From Rhodoplanes serenus (GTDB taxonomy: Bacteria > Pseudomonadota > Alphaproteobacteria > Rhizobiales > Xanthobacteraceae): 64,000 nucleotides of DNA. This document shows, piece by piece, positions 8,127 through 18,113 of this stretch; position 1 is the stretch's first letter, and the number at the start of each line of letters is the position of its first letter. Below the pieces are notes generated by a model. That model ran no database searches and had not been told where the DNA came from. It was given only the letters and a program-made list of their open reading frames with translations. Position numbers and translations under genes: made by a program. Location: assembly GCA_009720755.1 (NCBI GenBank), contig WNKV01000002.1, positions 1 through 64,000 on the forward strand, read 5' to 3'.

Positions 8127-9028
8127 GCCGATCCCGTGAAGAAGGCGAGGAGGGCCGCGGCGGTCTCGGCGGGGCGCTCCTCGGCCGGGAAGTGGCCGCA
8201 GTCGAGCGGCTGGCCGCGCACGTCGTCGGCCCAGTCGCGCCAGGCCGTGAGCGGGCCGTTCTCGCTGGGGATGCCCTTGGAGCCCCACAGCACCAGCACC
8301 GGGCAGGCGATCTTCTTGCCGGCGGCGCGATCGGCCTCGTCGGCGGCGAGATCGGTGGTGCGGCCGGCGCGGTAGTCCTCGCAGGTCGCGTGGATGCGCA
8401 GCGGGTCCTGGAAGGCGGCGCGGTAGTGCGCGAGCGCGCGCGGATCGAACGGCGTCAGGTCCTGGGTGCCGCTCCAGCTCGCCAGCTTCCAGTCGAAGTA
8501 ATACAGCGGGTCCTTGCCGATCATGGTCTCGGGGAAGGGCTCGGGCAGTGCCAGATAGGTCCAGTGCCAGACCTTGTAGGCGAGGATGCGGTCCATCTGG
8601 TGCCACATGGTGTAGATCGGCACGATGTCCAGCACCGCCAGGCGCTCCAGCCGGCCGGGATGATCGAGCGCCAGGCGGTAGCCGACGCGGGCGCCGCGGT
8701 CGTGGCCGGCGAGCGAGAAGCGGGCGTGCCCCAATGCCTCCATCAGGTCGATCATGGCGTTGGCCATGGCGCGCTTGGTGTAGGGCGCATGGTCGGGCCC
8801 CGAACGCGGCGCCGCCGACCAGCCGTAGCCGGGCAGATCGGCGACCACCACGCGGAACTGCTTCGCCAGGGTCGGCGCGACCTTGTGCCAGATGACGTTG
8901 GACTGCGGATAGCCGTGCAGCATGAGGAGCGGCGGGCCGCTGCCGCCCGAGCGGGCGAACAGCCGGCCGGCGCTGGTATCGATCCAGTGGGCCTCGAAGC
9001 CGGGATAGAGGTCGGCGAGATCGGACAT
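8123..9028 (-). CDS. Fluoroacetate/haloacetate dehalogenase-like alpha/beta hydrolase
   Basis: The 301-residue protein resembles the fluoroacetate dehalogenase of Rhodopseudomonas palustris as I remember that sequence. Starting at the ATG at 9028, the key residues fall at the same or nearly the same numbers: nucleophile Asp110 with Arg111 and Arg114 (GHDRGAR), Asp134, halide-pocket His155/Trp156 (WHW) and Tyr219 (CEDYRAG), and the base His279. Such enzymes replace halogen by hydroxyl on 2-haloacids through an ester intermediate. Upstream in-frame starts near 9109 run through an intergenic palindrome and were rejected. It overlaps the patatin-like gene by 4 bp. Real activity on C-F bonds needs assay. 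Confidence 0.84.
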   Translation of the reverse strand: MSDLADLYPGFEAHWIDTSAGRLFARSGGSGPPLLMLHGYPQSNVIWHKVAPTLAKQFRVVVADLPGYGWSAAPRSGPDHAPYTKRAMANAMIDLMEALGHARFSLAGHDRGARVGYRLALDHPGRLERLAVLDIVPIYTMWHQMDRILAYKVWHWTYLALPEPFPETMIGKDPLYYFDWKLASWSGTQDLTPFDPRALAHYRAAFQDPLRIHATCEDYRAGRTTDLAADEADRAAGKKIACPVLVLWGSKGIPSENGPLTAWRDWADDVRGQPLDCGHFPAEERPAETAAALLAFFTGSA

Positions 9029-9083
9029 GGGGCACTCCGGGCAATAAGACCAAGCTTCGTCGACAACGACCCGCCTCTCCTCC

Positions 9084-9171
9084 GTCATGGCCGGGCTTGT
9101 CCCGGCCATCCACGATCTTGTTCTGGCAAGCCTTTCAGGTCGTGGATGCCCGCGACGAGCGCGGGCATGAC
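9084..9171. repeat. Dispersed palindromic intergenic element
   Basis: The 88-bp element is bounded by GTCATG and CATGAC and contains two strong hairpins (GGCCGGGCTTGTCCCGGCC, and GCCCGCGACGAGCGCGGGC). Elements of this look are common between genes in Bradyrhizobium-like genomes. It lies upstream of the dehalogenase-like gene. Confidence 0.7.
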
Positions 9172-9289
9172 GAGCCGGGGGATGTGGCGGTTGGTATGCC
9201 GCTACGCGGCGGGTCTGGGGCGCAGCATAGCCGGAGAGCGGCCGCGGCCGTAAGACGGCGGCGAGGACGCAGGCGGACGCGGCCGCCGA

Positions 9290-10318
9290 TCAGCTCCGCA
9301 GCGGCTCGGCCTTGGGCCAGGTCGCGGCCGAGGTCTCGATACCCTGGCTCTTCGAGTAGTTCGCGATGCCGAGATTGAACTCGATCGCGACCTTCACGAT
9401 CAGCGGCCGCTCGCCGACGAGCTGCGGATACTGCTTCAGCACCATGCCGGCGATGTCGCGCGCCGCGGCCTCCGGGTCGGCCGGCCACTGCCGGACCACC
9501 GCGGTGATCACGATGGCCTCGCTCGCCTCGTCGCGGCCCGTCGTCTTCTGCCAGCGCCGCGCCACCGTGGCGTCGCGCACCGCCGGGTTCTCGCGCACGG
9601 CGTTGCGGACCACCAGAAGCTCGCTCAGCCGGACCGAGGACTCCACCAGCGAGGGCAGCACCAGCCCATAGCCGATGCTGACGGCGCACAAGAGGCCGAC
9701 GACGATGCGGTGGACGAGCCGCAGCGGACGGCCCGGCAGCGCCGGCGCGGGCGCGGGCGTGGGCGCGGGCGCGGGCGTGGGAGCCGGCGCCGGGTTGACG
9801 TCGATCACCCGGGCGCCGACCACGAGATCGTGCAGCGACTGGCGGGTCGGCCGATTGAACAGCACGAGATAGAGCAGCGACAGACCGACGCCGATGACCA
9901 GGAAGCTCCACAGGCCGGTGACCAGCGGCGACATCTCGTCGAGATCGAAGTCGTTGAGGATGACCGGCGCCATCAGCACCAGCGCCCGCAGGGTGGCGGC
10001 GCCGATCGACAGTGGCGCCCCGTCCGGCCCCACCACGGCGAGGCCGAGCAGGCGCTTGCCGAAGCTGCGCCCGCCGGTCAGCCGGCTGTCGGCGAGGCCG
10101 AAATAGCCGAGCGCCAGCACCAGGCCGATCAGCCGCGCCGCCAGGCCGAGCCCGACCACCCAGTCGAACAGCAGCATGCCCACCCCATAGCCGATGGCGC
10201 CGAGCAGCGTGGTGTCCAGCGTGAAGGCGATCAGCCGGCGCCACAGCGGTGCCGGCCTGGCGGATGCAGGCTGGGCGGGGTCGAGGAGAGGGAGATCGGA
10301 GGGGGCCGGCGCGCTCAT
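9290..10318 (-). CDS. RDD-domain membrane protein
   Basis: Residues about 24-170 form an RDD domain with the typical start (PLWRRLIAFTLDTTLLG), several hydrophobic segments and an FGKRLLGLAVV loop. A Pro/Ala/Thr linker encoded by an 18-bp tandem repeat follows. Then comes another membrane segment and a soluble region of about 110 residues with no match that I recognise. RDD proteins are membrane proteins with poorly defined, often ion-related roles. The ATG at 10318 was chosen; an in-frame start at 10372 exists, and neither has a clear ribosome-binding site. It lies 80 bp downstream of purD. Confidence 0.82.
   Translation of the reverse strand: MSAPAPSDLPLLDPAQPASARPAPLWRRLIAFTLDTTLLGAIGYGVGMLLFDWVVGLGLAARLIGLVLALGYFGLADSRLTGGRSFGKRLLGLAVVGPDGAPLSIGAATLRALVLMAPVILNDFDLDEMSPLVTGLWSFLVIGVGLSLLYLVLFNRPTRQSLHDLVVGARVIDVNPAPAPTPAPAPTPAPAPALPGRPLRLVHRIVVGLLCAVSIGYGLVLPSLVESSVRLSELLVVRNAVRENPAVRDATVARRWQKTTGRDEASEAIVITAVVRQWPADPEAAARDIAGMVLKQYPQLVGERPLIVKVAIEFNLGIANYSKSQGIETSAATWPKAEPLRS
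9744..9779. repeat. 18-bp tandem repeat encoding a Pro-Ala linker
   Basis: Two perfect copies of GGCGCGGGCGCGGGCGTG (9744-9761, 9762-9779) lie inside the RDD-protein gene. They encode a Pro-Ala-Pro-Ala-Pro-Thr type linker on the minus strand. Confidence 0.85.
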
Positions 10319-10398
10319 GGGATGGTCCGGGTGGTGAGAAGAGCAGGGGACGGCAGCGGGCGACGAGGCCATCGTCCGCCGCGGATCACGGGGGCGGC

Positions 10399-11676
10399 TC
10401 AGCCCCGCCGCGCCAGCCCCTTGGCGCCGATGTCGGTGCGCCAGAAGCCGCCCGGCCACTGGATCGCCGCGACCGCCTCGTAGGCGCGGCCGCGGGCCGT
10501 CGCCAGCGTGTCGCCGATGGCACAGACATCGAGCACCCGGCCGCCGCTGGCGATCACCGCGCCGTCGTCGCGTTGCGCCGTGCCGGCGTGGAAGATCTCG
10601 ACCTCGTCGACCTCGGCGGCGGCGCGCAGCCCGCCGATGACGGTGCCCTTCTCGTAGGCGCCCGGATAGCCCTTGGCGGCCAGCACCACGGTGATGGCGG
10701 ACTGCGGATACCAGCGCAGATCGAAGTCCTTGAGCTGCCCGTCGCAGGTGGCGAGCAGGGCCGGCACGAGATCCGACATCAGCCGCAGCATCAGCACCTG
10801 GCACTCGGGATCGCCGAAGCGGACATTGTACTCGATGAGCTTCGGCCCCTCGGCCGTGATCATCAGGCCGGCGAACAGCACGCCGCGGTAAGGTGCGCCC
10901 ATCGCGGCCATTGCGGTCAGGGTCGGACGGATGATCTCGTCCATGGTGCGGGCGGTGATCTCCGGCGTCATCACCGGAGCGGGCGAGTAGGCGCCCATGC
11001 CGCCGGTGTTGGGCCCCTGGTCGAAGTCGAAGGCGCGCTTGTGGTCCTGGGCCGAGGCGAGCGGCAGCGCGGTCTCGCCGTCGCACAGCACGAAGAACGA
11101 CGCCTCCTCGCCGGCCAGGAACTCCTCGACCACCACGCTGGCGCCGGCCTCGCCGAGGCTGCCGCCGAGCATGCGGTCGATGGCGGCTTCCGCCTCGGCG
11201 ACGCTCTGCGCCACCACCACGCCCTTGCCGGCGGCGAGCCCGTCGGCCTTGACCACGATCGGGGCGCCGCGCTCGCGCACATACGCCTTGGCCGGCGCGG
11301 CCGCGGTGAACACCGCCCAGGCGGCGGTGGGGATGCCGGCGTCGCGGCACAGCGCCTTGGTGAAGCCCTTGGAGCCTTCGAGCCGGGCCGCCGCCCGGGT
11401 CGGGCCGAACGCCTTGATGCCGGCGGCGGCGAGGTCGTCGACGAGGCCGGCGACCAGCGGTGCCTCGGGGCCGACCACCACGAGGTCGACGGCGTTGTCG
11501 CGGCAGAAGGTGATCACGGCCGCGTGGTCGGCGGCGTCGAGAGCGACGCAGTCGGCCTCCTGGGCGATGCCGGCATTGCCGGGCGCGCACCACAGGCGGT
11601 CGACGAGCGGGCTCGCGGCGATCTTCCAGGCGAGCGCGTGCTCGCGTCCGCCGGAGCCGAGGAGGAGAATGTTCAT
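10399..11676 (-). CDS. purD: Phosphoribosylamine-glycine ligase PurD
   Basis: PurD catalyses the second step of de novo purine synthesis, joining glycine to phosphoribosylamine with ATP. The 425-residue protein begins [18 protein letters not shown] and has the ATP-grasp core, including [28 protein letters not shown] and [10 protein letters not shown], all typical of the family and at full length. The ATG at 11676 was preferred over a GTG at 11685 because family members start at this methionine. It stands alone from other pur genes, with the RDD-protein gene downstream on the same strand. Confidence 0.96.
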   Translation of the reverse strand: MNILLLGSGGREHALAWKIAASPLVDRLWCAPGNAGIAQEADCVALDAADHAAVITFCRDNAVDLVVVGPEAPLVAGLVDDLAAAGIKAFGPTRAAARLEGSKGFTKALCRDAGIPTAAWAVFTAAAPAKAYVRERGAPIVVKADGLAAGKGVVVAQSVAEAEAAIDRMLGGSLGEAGASVVVEEFLAGEEASFFVLCDGETALPLASAQDHKRAFDFDQGPNTGGMGAYSPAPVMTPEITARTMDEIIRPTLTAMAAMGAPYRGVLFAGLMITAEGPKLIEYNVRFGDPECQVLMLRLMSDLVPALLATCDGQLKDFDLRWYPQSAITVVLAAKGYPGAYEKGTVIGGLRAAAEVDEVEIFHAGTAQRDDGAVIASGGRVLDVCAIGDTLATARGRAYEAVAAIQWPGGFWRTDIGAKGLARRG

Positions 11677-12018
11677 GGGCAGCACGCCGAGGCTGGTTCT
11701 AAGGGGCAGGGTCGGGCGCCCTTATAGCAGCAATCGGCGGCGGCGATCGTCGAGCGGCGCGACCTGCTCTGGGGAAAACGGCGCCGCTGGGCTTCGGCCG
11801 CGTGCCCCGGACGAGGTGCGTCGGGCCGTAGGCCCGATGCGCCGCAGATCCGGGGTCCAGAGATCCGGGGTCCAGAGATCCGGGGTCCAGAGATCCGGGT
11901 CCAGGTCGGATGGGCAGGAGGTTCGGCAGGTCTTGTCCGATCGTGTCGCGGTTCGCAGCGCGTTGCGCCGCGCCCGGGACACGAAGCCTCTTCCGGGGAG
12001 CGGCGCCGAAGGCGCGCC
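11677..12018. other. Intergenic region purD-ybjN with minisatellite
   Basis: Apart from the 15-bp tandem repeat at 11846-11904, no gene is supported. Short open frames here have no family signal and are shaped by the repeat. The purD promoter should lie near 11680-11780 on the minus strand, but I see no convincing -35/-10 pair. Confidence 0.5.
11846..11904. repeat. 15-bp tandem repeat, four copies
   Basis: AGATCCGGGGTCCAG occurs at 11846-11860, 11861-11875 and 11876-11890, with a 14-bp variant at 11891-11904. It lies upstream of purD, outside any supported gene. Each unit contains the self-complementary core GATCC/GGTCC, so folded structures are possible. Confidence 0.92.
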
Positions 12019-12519
12019 TCACGCCTCGCCGACGGTCTCGAACATCACCGCTTCGAGCGCCTCGCGCGGGCTCTTGCCGGCCCACATGACGAACTGGAAC
12101 GCCTGATAGTAGCGCTCGCAGGCATCGGTGGCGGCGGCGAGCAGCGACTCGCACTGCGCTCCCGAGGCGGTGACGCCGCCGGCCAGCACCAGCGCGTGGC
12201 GGAACATCACCAGGCCGTCGTTGGCCCACAGGTCGAAGTGGCCGACCCAGAGCTGTTCGTTGACCATCGAGACCAGCGCGATCATGTCGGCGCGGCGCCG
12301 CTCGGGCACCTTCAGATCGAACGCGCAGGCGAGATGCAGCGCCTCGATCTCGCTCATCCAGGTGAAGGAGACCTGATAGTCGGTCCACTTGCCGGCGATC
12401 ACCAGCGTGACCTCGTCCTCGCTGGAGCGGGCGAAGGACCAGTCGTTCAAGGCCGCGATCCGCTCGACGATGTCGACCGGATTCGCCGTCCGCGGATTCG
12501 AGATCTCCATCAGCGACAT
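12019..12519 (-). CDS. YbjN domain-containing protein
   Basis: The 166-residue protein matches the YbjN/bacterial sensory-transduction-regulator fold: a short N-terminal segment, a central VSFTWMSEIEALHLACAFDL strand-helix region, and a C-terminal helix ending near an acidic tail. Proteins of this family are small and cytoplasmic with unsettled function; in enterobacteria YbjN affects motility and stress. The ATG at 12519 begins the conserved region, while an upstream ATG would add 23 basic residues of low quality. It has no close operon partner. Confidence 0.82.
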   Translation of the reverse strand: MSLMEISNPRTANPVDIVERIAALNDWSFARSSEDEVTLVIAGKWTDYQVSFTWMSEIEALHLACAFDLKVPERRRADMIALVSMVNEQLWVGHFDLWANDGLVMFRHALVLAGGVTASGAQCESLLAAATDACERYYQAFQFVMWAGKSPREALEAVMFETVGEA

Positions 12520-13183
12520 GCCGCTTCTACCCCTTCTGTGCCGGACGCGCGAACGTACGCTCGGAACGCGCACGCCACGCGACGGCACGCGCCGGGTGCC
12601 CGAAGCGTCCGGGGCAGCGAGAGCGGCACCACCGGGACTTCCACGAACACCGAATCACTCGGTCCGTCGACTATAGCGGCTCGGCCCAGACGACCGAACC
12701 GCTTACGAGCGATCGTGGATTCTGCTGAATCGCGCAACGACGGAGCGTCGCCGGTCCACAGAGAACCGCGTTTCGGTCCGCGACAGTTTGACTCGGGGAG
12801 CGGGTGTGCGGCGCCGCTCTGAATCAAAAGTGGAACGGAGCGGAATCGGAGCGCGAACGGCGTGCATCGTCGCCACGGGAGACCTGGTCGATGGTGGCGG
12901 AGTCCGGAGCTGATCAGCAGACGTGATCAGATGGGGACGGCAGGGCTCGATACCGGCGGCGCGCGTCTCCCTCCGTGCTGCGCGGGCTCGTCCTGCACGG
13001 GTGCGTGCGCGCGTGACGGAGAGGCCGCCGTGAAGGCCGAGGCGGCGTCGGCGTGATCATGCCGGCCGCGCCGACGAGCGCCCACCGACGAGCGCCCACC
13101 GACGTGCGCCCACCGACGAGCGTCCGCCGACGGCGCCGGTCCGGCGCCGATCGAGCGTCGTCGCGCGAAGGTGGTCGACGGGA
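12520..13183. other. 664-bp gap without a supported gene
   Basis: I find no protein family, tRNA or rRNA signature here. It holds the start region of the ybjN-type gene, a 14-bp tandem repeat near the prs end (13071-13139), and GC-rich sequence of unclear origin. A GATC-rich hairpin (CTGATCAGCAGACGTGATCAG) lies near 12909-12930. Confidence 0.5.
13071..13139. repeat. 14-bp tandem repeat, four copies plus partial
   Basis: CCGACGAGCGCCCA occurs at 13071-13084 and 13085-13098. One- or two-base variants follow at 13099-13112 and 13113-13126, then a partial unit. It lies just downstream of prs on that gene's strand. Confidence 0.9.
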
Positions 13184-14137
13184 TCAGTCGAACAGGCTGG
13201 AGACGGATTCTTCCGATGCGGTCCGGCCGATCGCCTCGCCCAGGAGAGTGGCGATCGACAGCACCCGGATGTTCTCGGCGACGCGGACCGCCTCGGTCGG
13301 CTGGATCGAGTCGGTGATCACCAGCTCCTTCAACCGGGAGGCGGTGATGCGGGCGACCGCGCCGCCCGACAGCACGCCGTGGCTGATATAGGCGTAGACG
13401 CGCTCGGCGCCCTGCCCGAGCAGGGCGTCGGCGGCGTTCACCAGGGTGCCGCCCGAGTCGACGATGTCGTCGACCAGGATGCAGGTGCGCCCCTCGACAT
13501 CGCCGATGACGTTCATCACCTCCGACTCGCCGGCGCGCTCGCGCCGCTTGTCGATGATGGCGAGCGGCGCGTTGATGCGCTTGGCGAGACCACGCGCCCG
13601 CACCACGCCGCCGACGTCCGGCGACACCACCATGAGCTTCGACAGCTCGAACCGCTCCTTGATGTCGCGCACCATCACGGGCGAGGCATAGAGGTTGTCG
13701 GTGGGGATGTCGAAGAAGCCCTGGAGCTGGCCGGCGTGCAGATCGACGGTGAGGACGCGGTCGGCGCCCGCCCGGGTGATCAGGTTGGCCACCAGCTTGG
13801 CCGAGATCGGCGTCCGCGGCCCGGGCTTCCGGTCCTGGCGGGCGTAGCCGAAATACGGCATCACGGCGGTGATGCGCCGTGCCGACGCGCGCTTGAGCGC
13901 ATCGGTGATGATCAGCAACTCCATCAGGTGATCGTTCGTCGGGAACGAGGTGGCCTGCACGACGAACACGTCGGCTCCGCGCACGTTCTCCAGGATCTCG
14001 ACGAAGATCTCCATGTCGGCGAAGCGCCGCACCACCGCCCGAGTGAGCGGTGTCTTCAGATAAGCCGCGATCGCTTCCGCCAGTCTCGGATTGGAGTTGC
14101 CGGCGACGAGCTTGATCGCTCCATTCTTGCCAGGCAT
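13184..14137 (-). CDS. prs: Ribose-phosphate pyrophosphokinase
   Basis: PRPP synthetase makes phosphoribosyl pyrophosphate from ribose 5-phosphate and ATP for nucleotide, histidine and tryptophan synthesis. The 317-residue protein is standard length. It carries the ATP-loop [11 protein letters not shown], the metal-binding [12 protein letters not shown] and the PRPP loop [14 protein letters not shown]. The ATG at 14137 has GGGAGG 6 nt upstream. A longer in-frame reading through the upstream lipoprotein region is an artefact of high GC. The product feeds the purD and hisD pathways in this window. Confidence 0.97.
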   Translation of the reverse strand: MPGKNGAIKLVAGNSNPRLAEAIAAYLKTPLTRAVVRRFADMEIFVEILENVRGADVFVVQATSFPTNDHLMELLIITDALKRASARRITAVMPYFGYARQDRKPGPRTPISAKLVANLITRAGADRVLTVDLHAGQLQGFFDIPTDNLYASPVMVRDIKERFELSKLMVVSPDVGGVVRARGLAKRINAPLAIIDKRRERAGESEVMNVIGDVEGRTCILVDDIVDSGGTLVNAADALLGQGAERVYAYISHGVLSGGAVARITASRLKELVITDSIQPTEAVRVAENIRVLSIATLLGEAIGRTASEESVSSLFD

Positions 14138-14313
14138 TCCCGACCTCCCGAAACGCCAACGCGAGCGAAACCTACCGGCGGCGCCTGAATACAAGGCGGT
14201 CGGGGTGTGTGCAATACGACGATTTGGTGTTCCGGCACTTTTGCCCAGGCATGGCTCCCGCCGGCCACGAGCTTTGCAACGGGAGACGGCCGGCGAGCGG
14301 CTGCCGATGCCGA

Positions 14314-14958
14314 TCAGGGCGCCGGGCCGACGGCCGCGACCGTCACGGCAGCCTCGTCGCGGGTCGGCGCCGGCCCGGGCGCGGCCCCCGGAGCGGCGGC
14401 GGGAGCCGCAGGCGCCGATGCGGTCCGCGGGGTCGCCAGGAAGCCGGCGAGTCGCTCCATGCCGGAGGAGGCGATTCGCCGGATCACGGTCTCGTCGGCG
14501 GCCGCCCAGGTGTTGCTGCCCGCGCCGGTCACAGGCTCCTCGCCGGACAACCGGAAGGCGCGGCGCTGGTCGGCGTCGTAGACGTCCCACACCCAGTGGA
14601 TGACGGCCTTCTTCGGATAGACCACGTTGGCCGTGTAGACCTTCACCCGGTAGGTGGCCGGGGTGGTGCGCGACACCACGGCGAGCTGGCGCGTCTGTGC
14701 CTCGGTGGTGAGCGACTGGACCAGGCGGGAGAACACGCTTTCGGGCGGGCCGTCGATGGATTCGAACGCGACGGTCGGGCCGCGGCCGGCGGCGGCCGGG
14801 GCGGGGCCCTGGCTCGCGGTGGTGCAGCCGGCGCCACCGAGCGCCAGCAGCAACGCCGCGCCGAGACCGATCGCGCCGGCGCCGCGTCCGCCACTCCGCC
14901 GTGACTGCGATCGCCGTGACTGCGGCCGCGCGAGCCGCCGTGCCGTGTCCCCGTGCAT
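14314..14958 (-). CDS. Putative lipoprotein of unknown function
   Basis: The 214-residue protein has a basic leader, a hydrophobic stretch ([17 protein letters not shown]) and a lipobox-like cysteine near residue 45, so export and lipidation are likely although the -3 residue is unusual. The mature part includes [12 protein letters not shown] and [21 protein letters not shown], with no named family that I recognise. The C-terminus is an Ala/Pro linker-like tail. It lies between prs and pgeF on the same strand, with 144 bp upstream containing a CtrA-like box. Confidence 0.72.
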   Translation of the reverse strand: MHGDTARRLARPQSRRSQSRRSGGRGAGAIGLGAALLLALGGAGCTTASQGPAPAAAGRGPTVAFESIDGPPESVFSRLVQSLTTEAQTRQLAVVSRTTPATYRVKVYTANVVYPKKAVIHWVWDVYDADQRRAFRLSGEEPVTGAGSNTWAAADETVIRRIASSGMERLAGFLATPRTASAPAAPAAAPGAAPGPAPTRDEAAVTVAAVGPAP

Positions 14959-15024
14959 CCGAGCCCCCGATGCTGCCGTGGCCCGGTCGAGCGGGCCGGT
15001 CGGGCGGTCGTCCCGCCTCGGTCG

Positions 15025-15039
15025 GTAACCACTCCTTAA
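15025..15039. promoter_or_regulatory. CtrA-like box upstream of the lipoprotein gene
   Basis: GTAA-CCACTCC-TTAA matches the CtrA consensus TTAA-N7-TTAA at 7 of 8 positions. It lies about 70 bp upstream of the lipoprotein start. CtrA is the alphaproteobacterial cell-cycle regulator. A single site of this kind can occur by chance, although TTAA words are rare in such GC-rich DNA. Confidence 0.35.
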
Positions 15040-15102
15040 CCGTAACCGCGACCGCGGTCCAGCCGGGGGCTGGACGGGCTGGGGACGGGGCTCGCGAGGG
15101 GC

Positions 15103-15873
15103 TCAGGGCATCAGGGCGATGGCATTGACGTGGCGGCCGTAATCCGGCTCGCCCCGGTGGGTGGCGCGGCGGAAGCTGTAGAACCGCGTCTCCTCGGCAT
15201 AGGTGCAGACGCCGACGTCCTCCACCCGCCCGATGCCGGCGGCGGCGAGCCGGGCCGCCACATAGCCGGCGAGGTCGAACAGGGCGTGGCCGTCGCGGCT
15301 GCTCGGTGCGAAGAAGCGGGCATGGTCCGGGTCCTGGGCGACGAACTGCGCCTGCACCTCGGGGCCGACCTCGTAGTTCGGCTGGCGGATCATCGGCCCG
15401 ATGGCGGCGACGATGCGCTCCCGGGCGGCGCCGAGGCGCTCCATCGCCGCGATGGTGGCGTCGGTGACGCCGGCAAGCGCGCCGCGCCAGCCGGCATGCG
15501 CCGCCCCGACCACGCGCGCCTCCGGGTCGGCGAACAGGACGGGGCCGCAATCGGCCGTCGAGGCGCACACCGCGAGACCCGGCCGGCGGGTCACGATGGC
15601 GTCGAGCTTCGGCCGCTCGGCCGGCGTCCACGGCGCCTCCGCGACGATCACGTCGGCCGAATGGATCTGGATGGCGCTCAAGAGGTTCTCGGGCACCACG
15701 CCGACCGCGGCGGCCATGCGGGCGCGGTTCTCGGCCACCCGGGCGGGATCGTCGCCGGAGCCGAAGCCGGCGTTGAGGCTGGCATAGAGGCCGTCGGAGA
15801 CGCCGCCCTCGCGGGTGAAGAAGGCGTGGCGGATGCCCGGCAGGGCCGCGAGCGAGGGGGCGTGGAGCATCAT
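15103..15873 (-). CDS. pgeF: Peptidoglycan editing factor PgeF (YfiH/laccase-domain family)
   Basis: PgeF removes misincorporated amino acids from peptidoglycan precursors; older annotations call the family polyphenol oxidase. The 256-residue protein has the metal-site pattern: HSADV in the first half, [29 protein letters not shown] in two adjacent motifs, and [25 protein letters not shown] at the end. All are in place, so it looks intact. It follows the MidA-like methyltransferase by 45 bp on the same strand and probably belongs to the lgt operon. Confidence 0.9.
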   Translation of the reverse strand: MMLHAPSLAALPGIRHAFFTREGGVSDGLYASLNAGFGSGDDPARVAENRARMAAAVGVVPENLLSAIQIHSADVIVAEAPWTPAERPKLDAIVTRRPGLAVCASTADCGPVLFADPEARVVGAAHAGWRGALAGVTDATIAAMERLGAARERIVAAIGPMIRQPNYEVGPEVQAQFVAQDPDHARFFAPSSRDGHALFDLAGYVAARLAAAGIGRVEDVGVCTYAEETRFYSFRRATHRGEPDYGRHVNAIALMP

Positions 15874-15918
15874 GGTGTCAGTCTCGTCTGTCGGTCCCGA
15901 TAGCGTCGTGTCGAGAGA

Positions 15919-17010
15919 TCAGTCCAGGGCGGGCAGTGGCCCGAGGGCCGGGTCCGCGACCGCCAGCACCTTGAACAAGGCGCCCATCCCGGTACGGCCG
16001 GGATCGAGCAAGCGAGCGAGGGCGGCGTCGATGGCGGCGGCCTTGGCGGGGGCGGATGCCTTCAGTTGCGCGGCGCGCGCGTCGATTCCGAGGCGGCGGA
16101 GGAACTCGGCCTGGGTCAGCGGGCCGTGCACGCGGGCGCCGGCCGCCGCGGCGGCGCGGGCGAGGGCCGCAAAGTCCACATGGGCGGTGAGGTCGGCCTC
16201 GCCGGGAGCGGCGAGCGGGTCCGCGAAGGCATGGCCACGCACCGCCTGGAGGGTGTCGCCGGCACCGCTGATCGTGTGGCCGTAGTCGATGATCAGGGCG
16301 GCGCCGGGACTCTCCCGGTCGCCGGCCACCCGGGCGGCGAGCCGGCGGACGAACGCCTCGTCGCGCCACTCGACGATCATGTCGGGCGGGCTCGTCCGCA
16401 GCGCCGCCGGCACCGCGGCGGCGAGTGCCGGGTCGGGCGCCGCGAGATCGAAGGCGAGGCGGCCGTTCGGAGCCAGCGTCACCACTCGCTCGCGCCAGCC
16501 GGTAGCGGTCCGCACCGCCTGGCGGATCGGCAGGGCGTCGACGAACTCGTTGGCGAGCACGATGGCCGGACCCGGCAGCACCGCGCCGAGGTCGTCGTGC
16601 CAGGCGAGCGGCACGCCGGCGCCCGCCAGGGTGTCGCGCTGGCGCCCCGCCAGCAGCGGGCTGGTCTCGACGAGATGCACCGACAGCGCGGTGCGGAAGG
16701 CCGGCAGCACCCGGGCGGCGCGCAGCGCGTCCGCCATCAGGGTGCCGCGGCCGGGGCCGAGCTCGATCAGCCGCAGGCTCGACGGCTCGCCCATCTGCTG
16801 CCAGACGGCGGCGGCCCACAGCCCCAGAAGCTCGCCGAACATCTGGCTGATCTCCGGCGCCGTGGTGAAGTCACCGGCGGCGCCGAACGGATCGCGGGTC
16901 GCGTAATAGCCGTGCTCGGGGTGGCCGAGGCAGAGGCTCATGTAGTCGGCGACCGGCAGCGGCCCCGCGGTAGCGATGCGCCGGCGCAGCAGGTCGGCGA
17001 GCGGGCTCAC
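15919..17010 (-). CDS. SAM-dependent methyltransferase, MidA/NDUFAF7 family
   Basis: The 363-residue protein has the DUF185 pattern: [20 protein letters not shown] near the N-terminus, [16 protein letters not shown], the SAM motif [12 protein letters not shown], and [11 protein letters not shown]. The mitochondrial homologue NDUFAF7 methylates a complex I subunit arginine; bacterial targets are not settled. The GTG at 17010 overlaps the lgt stop as GTGA, so I chose it over later codons. It is middle gene of the lgt-MidA-pgeF block. Confidence 0.9.
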   Translation of the reverse strand: MSPLADLLRRRIATAGPLPVADYMSLCLGHPEHGYYATRDPFGAAGDFTTAPEISQMFGELLGLWAAAVWQQMGEPSSLRLIELGPGRGTLMADALRAARVLPAFRTALSVHLVETSPLLAGRQRDTLAGAGVPLAWHDDLGAVLPGPAIVLANEFVDALPIRQAVRTATGWRERVVTLAPNGRLAFDLAAPDPALAAAVPAALRTSPPDMIVEWRDEAFVRRLAARVAGDRESPGAALIIDYGHTISGAGDTLQAVRGHAFADPLAAPGEADLTAHVDFAALARAAAAAGARVHGPLTQAEFLRRLGIDARAAQLKASAPAKAAAIDAALARLLDPGRTGMGALFKVLAVADPALGPLPALD

Positions 17011-17846
17011 GGGGACTCGGCCCGCGCCGGCCGCAGCGGCGGCCGCGACAGCGCCGCCGCCACGAAGCCGAGGCCGGCCAGGAACAGCGGCACCGACAGC
17101 ACCATCCCCATGGTCAGCCCGCCCCACAGGAAGCCGAGCTGCGGATCGGGCTCGCGGAAGAACTCGCAGAACGAGCGGGCGACGGCGTAGAGGCAGGCGA
17201 ACAGGCCGATCACCAGGCCGGGCCGCTTGAGCGCGCCCGCCCGCACCGCGATCGCCAGGATCACGAACAGCAGCAGCCCTTCGAGGCCCGCCTCGTAGAG
17301 CTGGCTCGGATGGCGCGGCCACGGCCCGGCCCCCGGAAACACCATGGCCCAGGGCACATCGGCCGGGCGGCCCCACAGCTCGCCGTTGATGAAGTTGGCG
17401 AGCCGGCCGAGGAAGATACCGATCGGCGCCACCGCGCAGGTGAGGTCCCCGATGGTGAGGATCGACAGGCCGCGCGAGCGGGCGAACAGCACGACGGCGG
17501 CGACGCAGCCGAGGAAGCCGCCGTGGAACGACATGCCGCCCTTCCACAGCTTCACGATCTCCAGCGGGTCGGCCAGGAAGTGCTCGAAGTTGTAGAACAG
17601 CACGTAGCCGACGCGGCCGCCCAGGATGATGCCGACCGTGACCCAGACGACGAAGTCGTCGAAGTCGAGGACGTCGAGGGGCGCCCGGCCGCCCCACGGC
17701 CGCGCCGACCGGATCAGGGCCCGGGCATACAGCCAGCCGAGCAGGATGCCGACGATATAGGCGAGCGCGTACCAGCGGATGGCGAACGGGCCGATGCTGA
17801 CCAGCACCGGGTCGATCCGCGGAAAGGGCAGCACGGCGAGTGGCAT
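17007..17846 (-). CDS. lgt: Prolipoprotein diacylglyceryl transferase Lgt
   Basis: Lgt transfers diacylglycerol from phosphatidylglycerol to the lipobox cysteine of prolipoproteins in the inner membrane. The 279-residue protein shows multiple membrane segments and the Lgt signature [15 protein letters not shown], with [11 protein letters not shown] and RHPSQLYEA also conserved. The ATG at 17846 has GAGGA upstream at good spacing. It starts a minus-strand operon with the MidA-like and pgeF genes. Lipoprotein substrates encoded in this window include the products at 14314 and 63242. Confidence 0.96.
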   Translation of the reverse strand: MPLAVLPFPRIDPVLVSIGPFAIRWYALAYIVGILLGWLYARALIRSARPWGGRAPLDVLDFDDFVVWVTVGIILGGRVGYVLFYNFEHFLADPLEIVKLWKGGMSFHGGFLGCVAAVVLFARSRGLSILTIGDLTCAVAPIGIFLGRLANFINGELWGRPADVPWAMVFPGAGPWPRHPSQLYEAGLEGLLLFVILAIAVRAGALKRPGLVIGLFACLYAVARSFCEFFREPDPQLGFLWGGLTMGMVLSVPLFLAGLGFVAAALSRPPLRPARAESP

Positions 17847-18113
17847 CGGCGGTCCTCGGACCCTGTCGGGGTGAAGCGGCGCGGGCTGGAGCCTCGCAGG
17901 CTCCACGGCCGGCGCGGCCGGCGACTCGGGCGGTCGACTCGGGTGATGGGGCGGCGAGCCCCGCCGCGTCAAGCCGCCGGCGTCGTCGCGGGCGGTACCC
18001 TCGCGGCCGGCGCGCCGGCCTCCCTGCCGTGGACCTTGCGTCACCCCGCCGCCATCGCCATTGTCTGCGCCAACCCCGACAGTGTGCCGACAGGCTTCCG
18101 GAGACGAGAGTAC

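Noticed and set aside
11722-11982. Short minus-strand frame with repeated LWTPD peptides
   Set aside because: The repeats arise from the 15-bp minisatellite, and there is no ribosome-binding site or conserved domain.
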